From contig MU858048.1 in assembly GCA_033297075.1 (NCBI GenBank), positions 434,001 to 498,000 on the forward strand: 64,000 nt of DNA. The letters run 5' to 3'. Position 1 is the stretch's first letter. Every line of letters starts with the position of its first letter. The notes under the pieces are model-generated. The model had not been told where the DNA came from. It made no database searches and worked only from the letters and a program-made list of their open reading frames with translations. Below are positions 21,835 through 33,056 of this stretch, one piece after another. The DNA is from Rhypophila decipiens. Its lineage: Eukaryota > Ascomycota > Sordariomycetes > Sordariales > Naviculisporaceae. Made by a program: the position numbers and the translations under genes.

Positions 21835-24123
21835 TTAATTCGGTGGTGGGATGGTGGGCATAGTGACATAGTTGTCCAAGCCGTCCCCAAAATGGATGTG
21901 GTTCTCTCCCGCAAAGATGGATGCCGGCCTGCACAAGAGTTTCGTGTCAGTTCACCGGGCTCACATTTGCGTTAACAAAACAATCAAAGGAGCGGGGTAG
22001 ATGAACACCACAGGCCTGGCGAGCTATAAAAAGCAAAGAAAAGGCATGCATAATACGGGTTATCGACGAGACGATACCAGGCACGGGAGAAACAGGGAAA
22101 GTTGGAATGTGCGGCGCTATAATTGCATTTGCCAATGCAAAAGCGGCAACAAACCACGAGACCAAAAAAGCAATGACCGATTTCTGGAAAGAACAAGGAA
22201 ACAAAAGAGAAAAAGCCACACACGTACCTATCGACCTCGGAACAGTGCTGGAACACTCCACTGCCCTGCGTATCACCGCTGCTTATTTCGAACACGATCC
22301 GTTCCCCCTTTCCGACCACGACATTGGTAGGCCACATCTCGACATCGACGTCATATACCTCGCCCGCCTTGACTTGCAGGACATCTGTCGAGAGGTACTC
22401 CCTGTGTGGGAGCCAGGGCTTGTTGTACTTGCTTTTGGTGTTGACCTTGCGGTTGCTCACTCGCAGCCAGCCTTTGCAGAGGGGCACAGGGTCGCCCGCC
22501 GTGCCGGTGTAATAGATCTCGGTCTTGTTGGCTGAAAAGTGACGAAGGGTAAGGAAGAGGTCGATATCGGGCGACTGTCTCTTTCTCGTGTTTTGTCGTG
22601 GTGGCGGTGGTGGTTCGTTCGACGTCGACGACGAGGCCGGTGTGACGGACACATTGACGTGGGCAACGATATGTCCCGTTATTTCAGTCTCCTCCTCGAA
22701 TGGTGCGGTGGTAAACTGCACCGCCTGGGGATTGTCGAGCGTCCCCAGAGCTTGGTAGGTCACCGTCCTCTTTTCTTTGCCTCCACCGTCTTTCCCATCC
22801 TCGCTCGACAGGCCCCCATCAGCGTCGAGAAAGAATCTTTTGTATTCTGTCCTAGCAATGGGCCACTCGTTTTCCGCCCTCTTCTCATACGCAGCCCGTT
22901 CCTTCTCGGCATCATTATAGCCCACATTGTCTCCTTTCCTGATGGTCACTGTAGCAGGCGGGATCTGTCCAGGTTTGGTCCATCCGGCCGTATCATTCCC
23001 CTTGAGAAAGGCCTCGAGAAAGCTCTTCTGGACCTCGACTTCTTCTTTGTAATAAAACGGCAGGTCGTGTCGTCCGGTGATGCACCTCAGGTACTTGAAC
23101 TCGGATCCGGCGTGGGTGTAACCCAGGATGTTGCCCCTCAGGTGCAACAAGATGCCGCCCCAATTGGCCACGCTGAGGAGCGGGACTTTGATATCCTCGA
23201 GCTGGTAGTCTTTGCTGGCGTAGTAGTCGTCGTCGAGGAAGTAATTGGCTTCGTTGTCGACGGTTTGGTCTCGACGGTTGGCGAGGAGGACGTCGGGAGG
23301 CAGGTCGCCCTCGATGGTGTCTTCCTGGCCGGTGGCTCCGGGGCCGTAGTTGGACGCGGATGGGAGCTTGAGAGTCGATCGGCCGGGCAGGCCATATTGA
23401 TTTATCAGGACCTGGCGTTGGTACCACAGGGAAATGAACTTGTTGGAGAGGATGCCGCCGTGTCGACACCTGTCGCGGTAGTAATCCGACATTCCCTCCC
23501 AGGGGACTATTGCGGCGAGACCCTTTGGGTTGCGGGCTGCTACGCGCCATTGGGAGCCTAAGGTATTTTATGGTTTATTATTAATAGGTAGTAGGACAAG
23601 GTAAGGCGGTTGGTGGTCACTCACCAGCATAATACGACACCCCCAAGAGCCCAACCTTGCCAGTTGACCATTCTTGCTCAGCGCACCACTCAATCACCTC
23701 AAAGAAGCAATCACTCGTCCCCCGACTCATGGTATCGAGGAGTCCTGGACTCTGGCCCAGACCACGCTCGTCGGCCCGCACTACCGCGTAGCCTTGCCGA
23801 CACCAGTACACAGGATCGGGCGTCTCCCATGCCGAGTATTTCGACTTGTGCTCTGGGTTGACCTGGGCAAACGAGGCTGGATGGAAGCTTGCGTAGGGTA
23901 TGTCTTTGCCGTAGGGGCCGTAGGTTACTAGGACGGGGTATCTGGACTCTTGATCATCGGGGGATTGAGATAGCGGGATGTAGATGTTTGCGCGGATTGG
24001 CAGGGGCGAGTGTTTGAGTGGGATTGAGATGTTTTTGTGAAAGGTCAGGTTGTTCTCTTTGTCGGGGAATACTTGGTGGAGGTCGTCCCGGATTGGGGGG
24101 GTTTTGATGTCGAGGAGGGTCAT
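21835..24123 (-). CDS. CocE/NonD-type S15 family hydrolase
   Basis: Exons 23625-24123, 22228-23557 and 21835-21928. Introns are 67 bp and 299 bp. The product is 640 aa with no signal peptide. An alpha/beta-hydrolase domain comes first, with VLVTYGPYGKD, RADERGLGQSPG (oxyanion/strand region) and the nucleophile elbow GVSYYAG near residue 162. A helical cap and a C-terminal jelly-roll domain typical of X-Pro dipeptidyl-peptidase/CocE relatives follow (PFEEETEITGHIVAHVNVSV, CKGWLRVSNRK, EVYDVDVEMWPT). The final small exon restores HCSEVDRPASIFAGENHIHFG, the expected end of the jelly-roll domain. GRHDLPFYY probably holds the catalytic His. The position where CocE has its Asp (GWYD-like) reads NWGG, so the triad acid is uncertain. 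Substrate unknown: ester or peptide bond. Confidence 0.85.
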
Positions 24124-25103
24124 TGCGAGGGTGTACGGTGATGGATTGGTCTGGTGGAGGCAGACTTGCAGGCTTGCTTGTTTGTTTGTTTACTTGAGAA
24201 GAAGAATATGAAGCTGGTAATGGTTGATATGGGATGATTCCATTGTCATGAGAAAGGATCACAGAGGTTCTACAAAGGTGTTGTGGTTACATACTCACTG
24301 ATGGCCCGGAGAGCTTCTTCGGTCCCCCACTCTAACTGGTTGGTTTTAATTACACATTTCTTACCAGATATAACAAGGTACAAGGAACCTATGCTCAATA
24401 TGTGGTACTGTATTGATTGCCCGTCTTGTTGTCGAATGTTGTCCAAGCCGGCTCGGTGGGGGCGGGGAATTTCCAGTGTTACATATTATGGTATGGCTTG
24501 ACAGGCGTATATAGTAGATACTCACGATGTTGTATCGAAACACGGGCACGTTATGTAACGCTAACATACGCAGCAGCCATATGCAAGCCATTCCGACTGT
24601 CTCGGACTTCCTCCTCGAAAGTCCGGTCCGGTTCCAGGCCAGCCACCCGCAAGGTTCGTTCACTACTTGGCTTTTGTCCTTGGGCGACCGTCATTTGTGA
24701 AATATTTTGCTGGTGATGATGATGTATTTATTTGGAGTTGGGCTGACGGGTGTGGTCGGTGGTGGCTTGAAGCAGATCCGAGCCGGCCGAAGAACAGGCA
24801 GTTCGTAACCCGGTTTCAAGAAAGCATAGAAGGCTCGAACTAATGTTTTGTATGGGTCGTGGGTTGATAAATTATCTATCCAGAACGAACCTGCCGAACT
24901 CGCAATGTTTCCTTCAATCCTGCCTCAAACTCGACATGAACAGAGAGGTCCTCCATGAACATGCCTGAGCACACCATGAAGTCATGGAAACCGCTATTTT
25001 ATGGCCTAGTACTTACTGTAAATGAAACCCAAGCCCAAGCTGTAGGTAGTACCCATGAAAGCCATTGAAACCAAAAAGCCATTTCAGCTACTTAGCTCAT
25101 CAA
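24124..25103. other. Intergenic region
   Basis: 980 bp between the hydrolase start and the stop of the small two-exon gene. No protein-like frame, RNA gene or repeat was found. Confidence 0.4.
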
Positions 25104-25565
25104 TTAAAGCTCACCACCAACCTTGGCCTCAAAAACTCTCTCGCTGATCTTGAACGTCCTGCTCAGGACACGCCATAACCACGACGCTGTCTTTGGTTTC
25201 TCTCATGTCAATATCTAATTCTCAGGCCCGAGGCAAAAAAAAAAACACTAAAAAAAACTCACAGATTTAAGCCAGACACCCTGGAACATGGTAAACACAA
25301 AGACCGTCTCGACGGGATTTGAACCCCACGGCCGACTGTTCTTGTCGAGGAACTTGTTGATGGGTCTGTATGGTGGGACCTGGCGATATTCCACGTCTGG
25401 ATGGCTCCATAGTTGTTGCTGCTTTTGGTGGTGGTGGTAAGAAGAGACTTGTTGGTCTTGCAGTTGCGGATTTCCAGTAACTTGTATTGCGTAGTCTGTT
25501 GGAATGATGGCTGATGATGAAGTCGATTTCAAGGTGATCTTTGTGAGGAGTGGTGATTGCGACAT
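25104..25565 (-). CDS. Small two-exon orphan protein
   Basis: Proposed exon 1 is 25263-25565 (ATG at 25565, MSQSPLLTKITLKS) and exon 2 is 25104-25199. The 63-bp intron starts GTGAGT, contains long T-runs and ends GAGAG. Splicing gives VWLKSKPKTASWLWRVLS and a 132-aa product ending VFEAKVGGEL. Middle residues are Gln/His-rich and are followed by NKFLDKNSRPWGSNPVETV. There is no signal peptide or clear domain. The support is one good donor and a join that removes an early stop. I do not recognise a family. It could instead be non-coding. Confidence 0.35.
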
Positions 25566-26721
25566 CTTTTCTGGTTGCTGCCGCCGTTCGTTGACTTTGG
25601 CTGTATGTGCCAAGAAGTGACTTGGATGCGAAAAGGGGGCGAGGTCCTGAACTTTTTTGTTTATGTTATCTTTGCTGACAACCAGTACTCAGGGGCCGTT
25701 TTCCACTGTTGTCAAACAAAGGTTCTTCTTTCATGTGCTCAAAACAGTTGATATCGTAACCACGAGCAAATCGAACTGAAACCTCGATGGATGGACGGAG
25801 GGCTGTTATTATTAAGCGGGAATATTTCTATTCAGCTGCATCTGAATGCCGTGTCCGCTTCGCTAGGAAATAGGACACGGAAGCGAATCATGGCACCCAT
25901 GGAACGGCAGCATGCTGTTCGTGTCATGAAAGTGAAACCATTCATCTGCTCCTTTCCCCTTGCCCCCAGCATTTGGTACGACTTCCCCCACTTACCGCCG
26001 TCGTACGGTACAGTACAGTATTGTACATATACCATGACATGTTTTGGTCGAGTGGTGAGGCGTCCAGCCAACGAACGCCTCGGTCTTTTTGTTTTACCCC
26101 AAAAGAATCACATTTTACGATGCTCAACACAAAATCATGAGTTTGTCCGACAACGAGAACTACCGGATGGTGGCGTTCTCGAAGGGGGGAAAGAGTCTGG
26201 GTAAGAGAGGGGGTTCCTTTCTCTGATCACCGCCCGGGCGGCAGGAGGGAGCAACGAACTGGAAGGAATTTCTAGAAGCCGAATCAACAATTTACCTGCC
26301 GTACCTTAGCTTGTTCGGCAAACGGCAAGAAATATATTAATCGACTTCCAATACCAGTCAAGTATTTAATTTACTACTTATCCTAGCCCCCCTACTTACC
26401 CCTACCTACCCTCCCTTCATCTACTTTGATATCATATCTTTCCAGCCATTTGGCTAAGTGGGTAGGTTTGATCCTTGGTCGGTAGGTACGGTACCCATTG
26501 CTCGCTACCCTGGCTAACAAGCTAATGCAGACACTGACCTTGTGATACTTTTCCAGCAATTGGAACTTTCGGTCATTTTACCATTCACCGACGCCCGAGA
26601 CCCGGCCGTCGTCATTGTTGGGTCTCGCTGGAGTCTAGAGCTCTCGTGAGGTCTGCTGATGTCAATTGATCGAGAGATCAAGTCAACATATTTCAGTCTG
26701 TTACTCAAGAAGCAAACAATT
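25566..26721. other. Divergent intergenic region
   Basis: 1.16 kb between the small minus-strand gene and the ALDH-like gene. It contains pyrimidine-rich stretches and TACCT/GGTAGGT-type short repeats around 26390-26500. No gene recognised. Confidence 0.35.
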
Positions 26722-27892
26722 ATGGCCTTCCAGCTTGAGGGACACGAACGAGAGAACAACACAACAACAAAACAAGCTCTCCAGCGCGTCGCCGAATCAG
26801 TCACCGACGGCCGGGCAGAAAACGTTGGCCGCCGACAAGAGCAGCTGTTCAGTCTGCATACCACTCTAGCAAGGGATGCATCGGCGATATGCCACGCACT
26901 TGCGCTGAAGACGAAAGGAAGCCGACACGATGAAGCAAAAAAGGAGGCCGAGGTAGAGTACTACCTCGCCCTGGACGCCGTTCGTCACTTCTACGACTCG
27001 TTGGATTTTGACAAGGAGCTGGAGAACGAATATCGAGTCGCCAACGGGAAGGATTACCAGAGCAGGAGGGTCGGGTATGGCTTGGTGGTGATCCGGCCCT
27101 TGGAACATCACTCTCGGTTCTACTCCATTATTGTCCCTCTGGCGGCAGCGTTGTCGGCGGGGAACTGTGTAGTGGTTGAGGTAGGCGGACACTGACACAG
27201 GAGTGTCTACACTGTCCTTTTCGTCGTGAGTCCGGCACTGATCTCAGTTGTTTAAACATAGATGCCAAAGTCCCGTCCAGGGGATGAGAATTACGATATA
27301 GACATCCAATTGCGGACGATACTAGCCAGATCCTTGGACTCCAATATCTTTTGCTTTGCAGATGACATCGAAGAGGACTTCAGCAAATCTGACCTGGAAT
27401 CTGATTTTGTTTTGGTTGTTGACCAAAGAAGCTGGAACAGCTCGGAATCCAGCATATCAGCAAGGAATTACCTTGTTTCTCTCAGCGATGCCCCTGCATT
27501 GGCGATAGTAGACAGAACCGCCGATATCAAGGAGGCGGTGCGGTTGATAGCACGGGCAAGCCTCATCTTCGGAGGCAATTCACCATATGCCCCTGATCTA
27601 GTTTTGGTCAACGAGTTTGTCAAGGACCAAGTTTTGGACGCCTTTTCAGAGACTCCTGATGTCAAGGTCGAGGTTCATGACTTCACAGACAGGTACGGGT
27701 CCCTTTTTCGTCTTACATGTGCCCATTACTGACCCCAGCCCGTGGTTCAACAGGAGTTACGTTATCGCAAAAGTTGAGAGCAACGGGCAAAGAGACACTG
27801 GCCCCATCGCCGTATTGCCATATTCTGGTCTCGTCGATGCAGTGTCGATGATCAAACCAAGGTATTTAGTCCCACCTTGTCATTATTACATG

Positions 27893-27924
<32 letters not shown>

Positions 27925-28470
27925 CTAACAAGCATCGACTCGGTTTGCAGCACTCAATTGCTGGCGGGCTACTTCTTCGCGGAACCACGAGCAGCGAAAT
28001 ATCTCTCGCAGCATCTTCCATGCGCCATCTCCTACATGAACCAAATCCCAACCCACCTGCTAGTCGGACCGGCAGCACCAGCTGTCACGGCGACAACATC
28101 ATCTCCAGGTTTGCTGTATCGTTATACGAGAAACATGTTTTCCCGGCCACGCCCGCAAATGAGCGAGCCACCGCCAAGAGCGTTTAGTATCATTGACCAT
28201 CATCTCGGAAGAGCCAACGGGGGAGATTCTGCGAACTCGACAGGATTCCTAGAGCGCGCTCAAGATTTAATGACAAACGGAGAAGAGAGACTACGAAACA
28301 GGCAGAGTCTTGTTTCTCAAGCAACCAAACCGCTGAAACCTGTCGTCCGTCCCAATAATGAAGACGTCGGCTTCTTTGAGGCTGGCTTCCTTCTCGCTGC
28401 TGGACTGGTTGTTCTTCCGGTTTTGGGATGGGGTTCTTTTGCTATGGGAAGAAGGCTGCTGTCGAGCTGA
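26722..28470 (+). CDS. Aldehyde dehydrogenase-like protein lacking catalytic residues, with C-terminal membrane segment
   Basis: Exons 26722-27180, 27262-27692, 27754-27861 and 27951-28470. Introns are 81, 61 and 89 bp; the last contains an (AT)n run and a GCTAAC branch site. The product is 505 aa. An in-frame ATG at 26659 would add 21 residues, but the later ATG has the better context. ALDH landmarks are RVGYGLVVIRPLEHHSRFYSIIVPLAAALSAGNCVVVE and the NAD-fold continuation (motif parts GYGLVVIRPLEHHS and LAAALSAGNCVV). The catalytic Glu region (usually LELGGKSP) reads VSLSDAPA. The catalytic Cys loop (usually GQxCxAPD) reads GGNSPYAPD at about residue 257, so both catalytic residues are absent. 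The C-terminus has a hydrophobic segment (about 472-498), as in membrane-anchored class 3 ALDHs. Probably a pseudoenzyme. Confidence 0.82.
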
Positions 28471-29223
28471 TAGATTTTACTTGAGAATAACAAAGATGAG
28501 TAGAGCGGTCTTTATTAATGAACATGGCATCTACAATAACAATTCCAGTTGCAGGGTCTATGCTCCTCAGATCACCATCGACCAACTTGAACATGTGCAC
28601 GACATGGCGTCCCCAAGGAGATTGTCGATATCCTCTCACCCATTTTACCGAGCCTCACCGAGGCTGACCGAGTTTCTCAATCCGGTTTAGCGGGACTTCT
28701 CCATTTATCTATCAGGACCGATCTTCGCGATAACCTCACATCAAAGCCCGGGTTCGGTTAACCACGCATCAGTCCAGGGGTATGTGCCTCATCAATACCG
28801 ATAGCTTGACGCTGGTTGACTTTCCAGGGGATTACTCTGGACGATATACCATCCTTTCACATAGCTGCGAAGATGGCAATATCTCCTACACTGTACCAGA
28901 AGATGCAAATCGTCACCCAAGACGACGTCGTCGACGATTTGAAGTAGCCAGTATCGGCTAGGACGGATTTGAATTTTGGCCTGGTGACGCCAGGGGAAGG
29001 GAGAGCGAGGGGGGGCTGAGATAGCTACTGCCGCAGGTTTTGTTCAGCTGTGACACGTAGTTCTTGTTTGTAACTGGCAGATCGGGCTGCACTTTCCCCT
29101 CCTTGCTCTTCTACCTTGCTCTTCTAAAAAAAACACACCGCAAACTTTAGCTTCCAACAGGACCAACACAGCTCACTTCTCATCCTCTCCCCGTAGTGGC
29201 AGCAAGAGGGTCTAATTATCACC
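28471..29223. other. Intergenic region with a coding-like fragment
   Basis: 753 bp. A plus-strand open segment (28591-28761) reads as helical, protein-like sequence (GVPKEIVDILSPILPSLTEA, SGLAGLLHLSIRTDLRD). It has no ATG at its beginning and no clear splice partners, so it may be a gene relic. The rest holds the promoter of the DUF3176 gene. Confidence 0.3.
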
Positions 29224-31344
29224 ATGAACAGCCAGTCGTATCTTCATTTAGAGGGAAGCTCTGGTGTGCCTGCCTTCCCTGTGAGTTCCATATCGCAGCC
29301 GGAGACTGTCACACCGGCGCAACCTGGAGTCGGGTCACCCCAGTCCGCAAATCATCGGACAAATCTGCCCGGGTCGCCATCAGGACCTGGTCCACAAACT
29401 GACACCGGCCCGGCAGGATTCAACCCACCGCCGTCACCCATGAAGTTCTGGAGGCTATGGGGGGCCGAGATTCTCTCCCTTTCAGTAAGCATCGCCACCT
29501 TTTGCGCCATGATTATTCTCCTGCGCATTTATCAAGACCAGCCGACCTCCAAATGGCACAGCGCCATCTCCCTCAACAGTATCATCGCCATCTTGTCGGT
29601 GCTCTTCAAATCGTCTTTGGCCCTGCCGCTCACCGCGGGCTTGAGTCACCTGAAATGGTCCCGGTTCCTCGCCAAACAGCGCCCCCTTTCAGAGATGGCC
29701 CAATTTGACAAGGCGAGTCGAGATCCTTGGGGCAGTCTGGGCCTGATATACAGCCAGATAATCGCCAAAGAGAACCCTTTCCTCGTGTTATTAGGAGGTT
29801 TAACCCTCATCCTGGCGGTAGCAACCGAGCCGTTTGCCCAAGCAACAGTCGACTACTACAGCTGTCCACAGCTATCCTCACACGGCGCGGCCAAGATTCC
29901 AGCCCACAATTTCTACGATCCTTCCATACGCACTCTCAGGCCAGGCACACGCACCTTGGATCTTGAGTCTCAGCTGGCTACATACCGAGGCCTGTTGAAT
30001 CCCGCGCCCAATAGCTCGCTCAGCATTGCCGACAATGTGGACTGCGTCACGGGTAACTGCACTTTTCCCCACGACAGCACCGGAGCAACATTTGCAACAC
30101 TGGCCATGTGCTCGTCCTGTACCGACATATCCTCCCAGCTCACCCGCAGCGAAGAGCCTGACACCAAACATCCAGGCTTTGTGGACGCCATATTCTACAC
30201 CCTTCCCACCGGTGCGCGGGCTGAGATCTGGCTCACTGGACGTAGCTACGTGATAACCATGCACATCGTCGACAGACCTCTAAACAACACCGAGGGAACC
30301 CTAGAGGATTGGCCCATATACACCATGGACGCCGTGGTCCTCCAACGGACAAACTGCACCGACGATCCCAAGAACCCGCTCTGCCCGGACGCCGCATCGC
30401 AAGACTATTACGAGTACAGGAGGCAGTGGGACAACCCTTCTGCCTGGTCCTGCTCGCTCATCCCCTGCGTCAAAACTTACACCGCCAGCGTCACCAACGG
30501 GGTCTACAACGAAACCGAAATCTCATCCAGAAACCTACAAAACATCGGCGTGGTGCGAGACTACTTCGCACCCTACTATTGGTTCGTCCTAGACCCCGTC
30601 CCCCGCGACGGTGTCTCGTCACCATGCGCCCCGACCAAGCAAAACACAACATCCAACACCATCGCCGTCTTTGCATCTAACAAATCAAGCTGTCAATGGA
30701 GCTGGTACGGGGCCTGCAGGCCGGAGACAGACACTCTTTGGTACCCTCGAGAGTGCGTTTTCGAAGCCGGAGATGGCGTCTGGCGGATACTCCCGCACCA
30801 GTTCAGCGAACTACTACACAACCGGACTGTCGAGGTTCTATCCGACGATGATAAAGACTCACTTAATGGGGAGCCATATTTGCGCCGCTTACTCAGACAG
30901 TTGCTGGACGGACCGCCGGGGCCAGCGGTCGTCGGTTTGAAATTCGAAACCTTCGTGGCTGGGCTGGCGACGGAGCTGTCCACCCGGATCCGGACCTTTT
31001 CTTCGGGTCCTGAGCCAGTGTTGCCTGTGCGGGTCGTCCGCGGCGATGTCTGGAGCGCCGAGATATGCTATAGTGTCGAGTGGGCGTGGCTTGCCTATCT
31101 TGCGGCCTTGCTGGCTTTGGAGGTAGTTTTTATGGTAGTCGTGATGGCTGTGACGTGGGCCGGTGGTTGGCGGTGGGACTGGAAGTCTTCTGTTTTGCCA
31201 CCTTTTTTCCACGGGCTGGAGGAGAGTTTGGGTAAAAGAGATTTGGGCTTGTTGTCGGAAACTAGGGGGATGGAAGAGGCTGCTGGCAGGATTAATGTTC
31301 GGTTGGTCCAGACGGGTGGGCAGTGGCGGTTTCGTACCTCTTAA
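29224..31344 (+). CDS. DUF3176 family multi-pass membrane protein
   Basis: Intronless, 706 aa, starting at ATG 29224 in the context ACCATGA. A Pro/Ser-rich N-terminus of about 75 residues precedes three closely spaced membrane helices: about 82-103 (LSLSVSIATFCAMIILL), 118-140 (LNSIIAILSVLFKSSLALPL) and 180-200 (FLVLLGGLTLILAVATEPFA). The conserved DUF3176 core W..FL....PL..M..FD.ASR.PWGSL lies between the second and third. A large extracytoplasmic domain with paired cysteines (VDCVTGNCTF, MCSSC) and many N-glycosylation sequons follows. The last helix is near 622-645 (AWLAYLAALLALEVVFMVVV), followed by a cytosolic tail (WKSSVLPPFFHGLE). The family is widespread and expanded in filamentous ascomycetes, and its function is not established. 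Confidence 0.88.
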   Translation: MNSQSYLHLEGSSGVPAFPVSSISQPETVTPAQPGVGSPQSANHRTNLPGSPSGPGPQTDTGPAGFNPPPSPMKFWRLWGAEILSLSVSIATFCAMIILLRIYQDQPTSKWHSAISLNSIIAILSVLFKSSLALPLTAGLSHLKWSRFLAKQRPLSEMAQFDKASRDPWGSLGLIYSQIIAKENPFLVLLGGLTLILAVATEPFAQATVDYYSCPQLSSHGAAKIPAHNFYDPSIRTLRPGTRTLDLESQLATYRGLLNPAPNSSLSIADNVDCVTGNCTFPHDSTGATFATLAMCSSCTDISSQLTRSEEPDTKHPGFVDAIFYTLPTGARAEIWLTGRSYVITMHIVDRPLNNTEGTLEDWPIYTMDAVVLQRTNCTDDPKNPLCPDAASQDYYEYRRQWDNPSAWSCSLIPCVKTYTASVTNGVYNETEISSRNLQNIGVVRDYFAPYYWFVLDPVPRDGVSSPCAPTKQNTTSNTIAVFASNKSSCQWSWYGACRPETDTLWYPRECVFEAGDGVWRILPHQFSELLHNRTVEVLSDDDKDSLNGEPYLRRLLRQLLDGPPGPAVVGLKFETFVAGLATELSTRIRTFSSGPEPVLPVRVVRGDVWSAEICYSVEWAWLAYLAALLALEVVFMVVVMAVTWAGGWRWDWKSSVLPPFFHGLEESLGKRDLGLLSETRGMEEAAGRINVRLVQTGGQWRFRTS

Positions 31345-33056
31345 GGGGTGGTTTATTTCAAGAAGACAAAATCATACATTTTGCTTTATTTCAACAGAGC
31401 ATTCCGGTCCTGCTACAGTATCTTTGAATTATCAACAAGGCAACGGATAACAAGATGAAGATTCTTGCACTTAATTGAGGTAATGATTCAATCTGTTGCT
31501 GGTTTATGTTCTAATATGCGAGTGTCCATCATCTTCGTGCCTTTTATACTTAATATTTCAATCCCAAAAAATATTTAGAACAGAATTATTACTATTAATA
31601 AATGATTAAGAGGAAAACGTTTAAGTAAAGAACTAAAGAAGGAAACTAGTTATAACTATTTAACCCCGAAATTCTTTCTTTCCTTGTTCTAATTTCTGAA
31701 ATCATGATTGTTACAAGTTGTCCAAGTCATGCCTTTTTCTACTCATGTCCCATATGGTTCATCCATCCTCATGCCCCAAACAAGGTGAGAGCCACTCCCG
31801 GTAGTAGAGCTTCCAAACGACATGGAAGTATGGAGACAAAAGTAACTACCGAGAACGAACCAAGAGAGTCACACCCTCTGCTGCAAGTAACTCGAACCCT
31901 CCTTAATACTCAGCCCTATGAACGGGGGGGGGGGGGGGGGTGCACGGTAAAGTATGTATTCTGTTCCCACCTACCTAGGTACCCACGTTCGACCCTCTGG
32001 GAAGGAATGTGATTAATATGGAAAACAATTTCCTTCTTTAGATTGCAGCTTACCAGCCGAGCTAAGTCTTCCATTCTCACCTGGCTAGATAGATTGACAG
32101 ATTCCCTTCTAGAAAATGGGTTCATGGGCCATACACCGTGATGTTGGTTCTGATGTGATGTGACGGCCGGAAGGGTGGGGGAGGGGCGTAATAGGTATAC
32201 CACATTCCTCACGTACTGTACAGTATTATACGGACGAGGTAATTATGGTATTCTCAACCAGAAAGACCGAAACCGAGACGGGACGTCAAAGTTACCCACC
32301 GCGGACGGGCAGCTTGAACAACTTCCAGCCCCGAGAGCCATGGGCGTGTCGGGACCGTTGTTGGCGAATATCCGGTACTGTATGGACTTCCATGTCCGCA
32401 TGTACAGTACACTACGCAGTAATACAGCACGGATAGGTGTACTCTATGTATGTTACATGGTACCCGTACAATACATGTACCCTTTACACTTCTTGCCTGG
32501 CAAACACGACATTTCGACTTTTCCTACTTGTATAGATAAATCTCGGGTCTGATCCTTAGTTATTAGTCTAGTACTTTTATAATATGGATATGTTGATGTC
32601 CTATTGTCAGTACCTTACACCCATAATTAATAACCACATCCCAGCACTACCGGTAATTGTAAACCTTTCAACCTGGGTTTTCACCATCGTGTATGTAGGT
32701 AGGTCGTCGTGTGAAAGAATGCCACATCATCCTAGGCCGAACTTTCCAGAGAAAATAATTCTAACAATCTATAGGTAGTCGTTCGTCTTGGAACCGGTTC
32801 ATCTATTCAACTCCTTGAGCTCGGCCCGGTCGACGACATACCATCTCACCAACATCATTCACTACACATCTAAATATCTTGGTTGAGAGCAAACGGATCT
32901 AACTTGAAGTCTATCTAATTTATATTCTCTCAACCTTGAGGAAGTCAGTGTCTTTCAGCAGGACGATACGATATTCAAGAAGCCCAAGTGACAGAAACAC
33001 ACAAACACACTCAAACTGTATCAATAGAAAGAAGAAATCAGTCCCCCGACCGAAAG
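31345..33056. other. Long intergenic region
   Basis: 1.7 kb upstream of the dioxygenase gene. It includes an A/T-rich part (31500-31660), a run of 17 G (31924-31940) and several GGTAGG/TACCT tracts. The short frames seen are not protein-like. Confidence 0.4.

Noticed and set aside
25300..25335. T-arm-like sequence (GGGATTTGAACCCC) on the minus strand
   Set aside because: No A-box, anticodon arm or acceptor pairing nearby, and it lies in the small gene's frame (SRPWGSNP).
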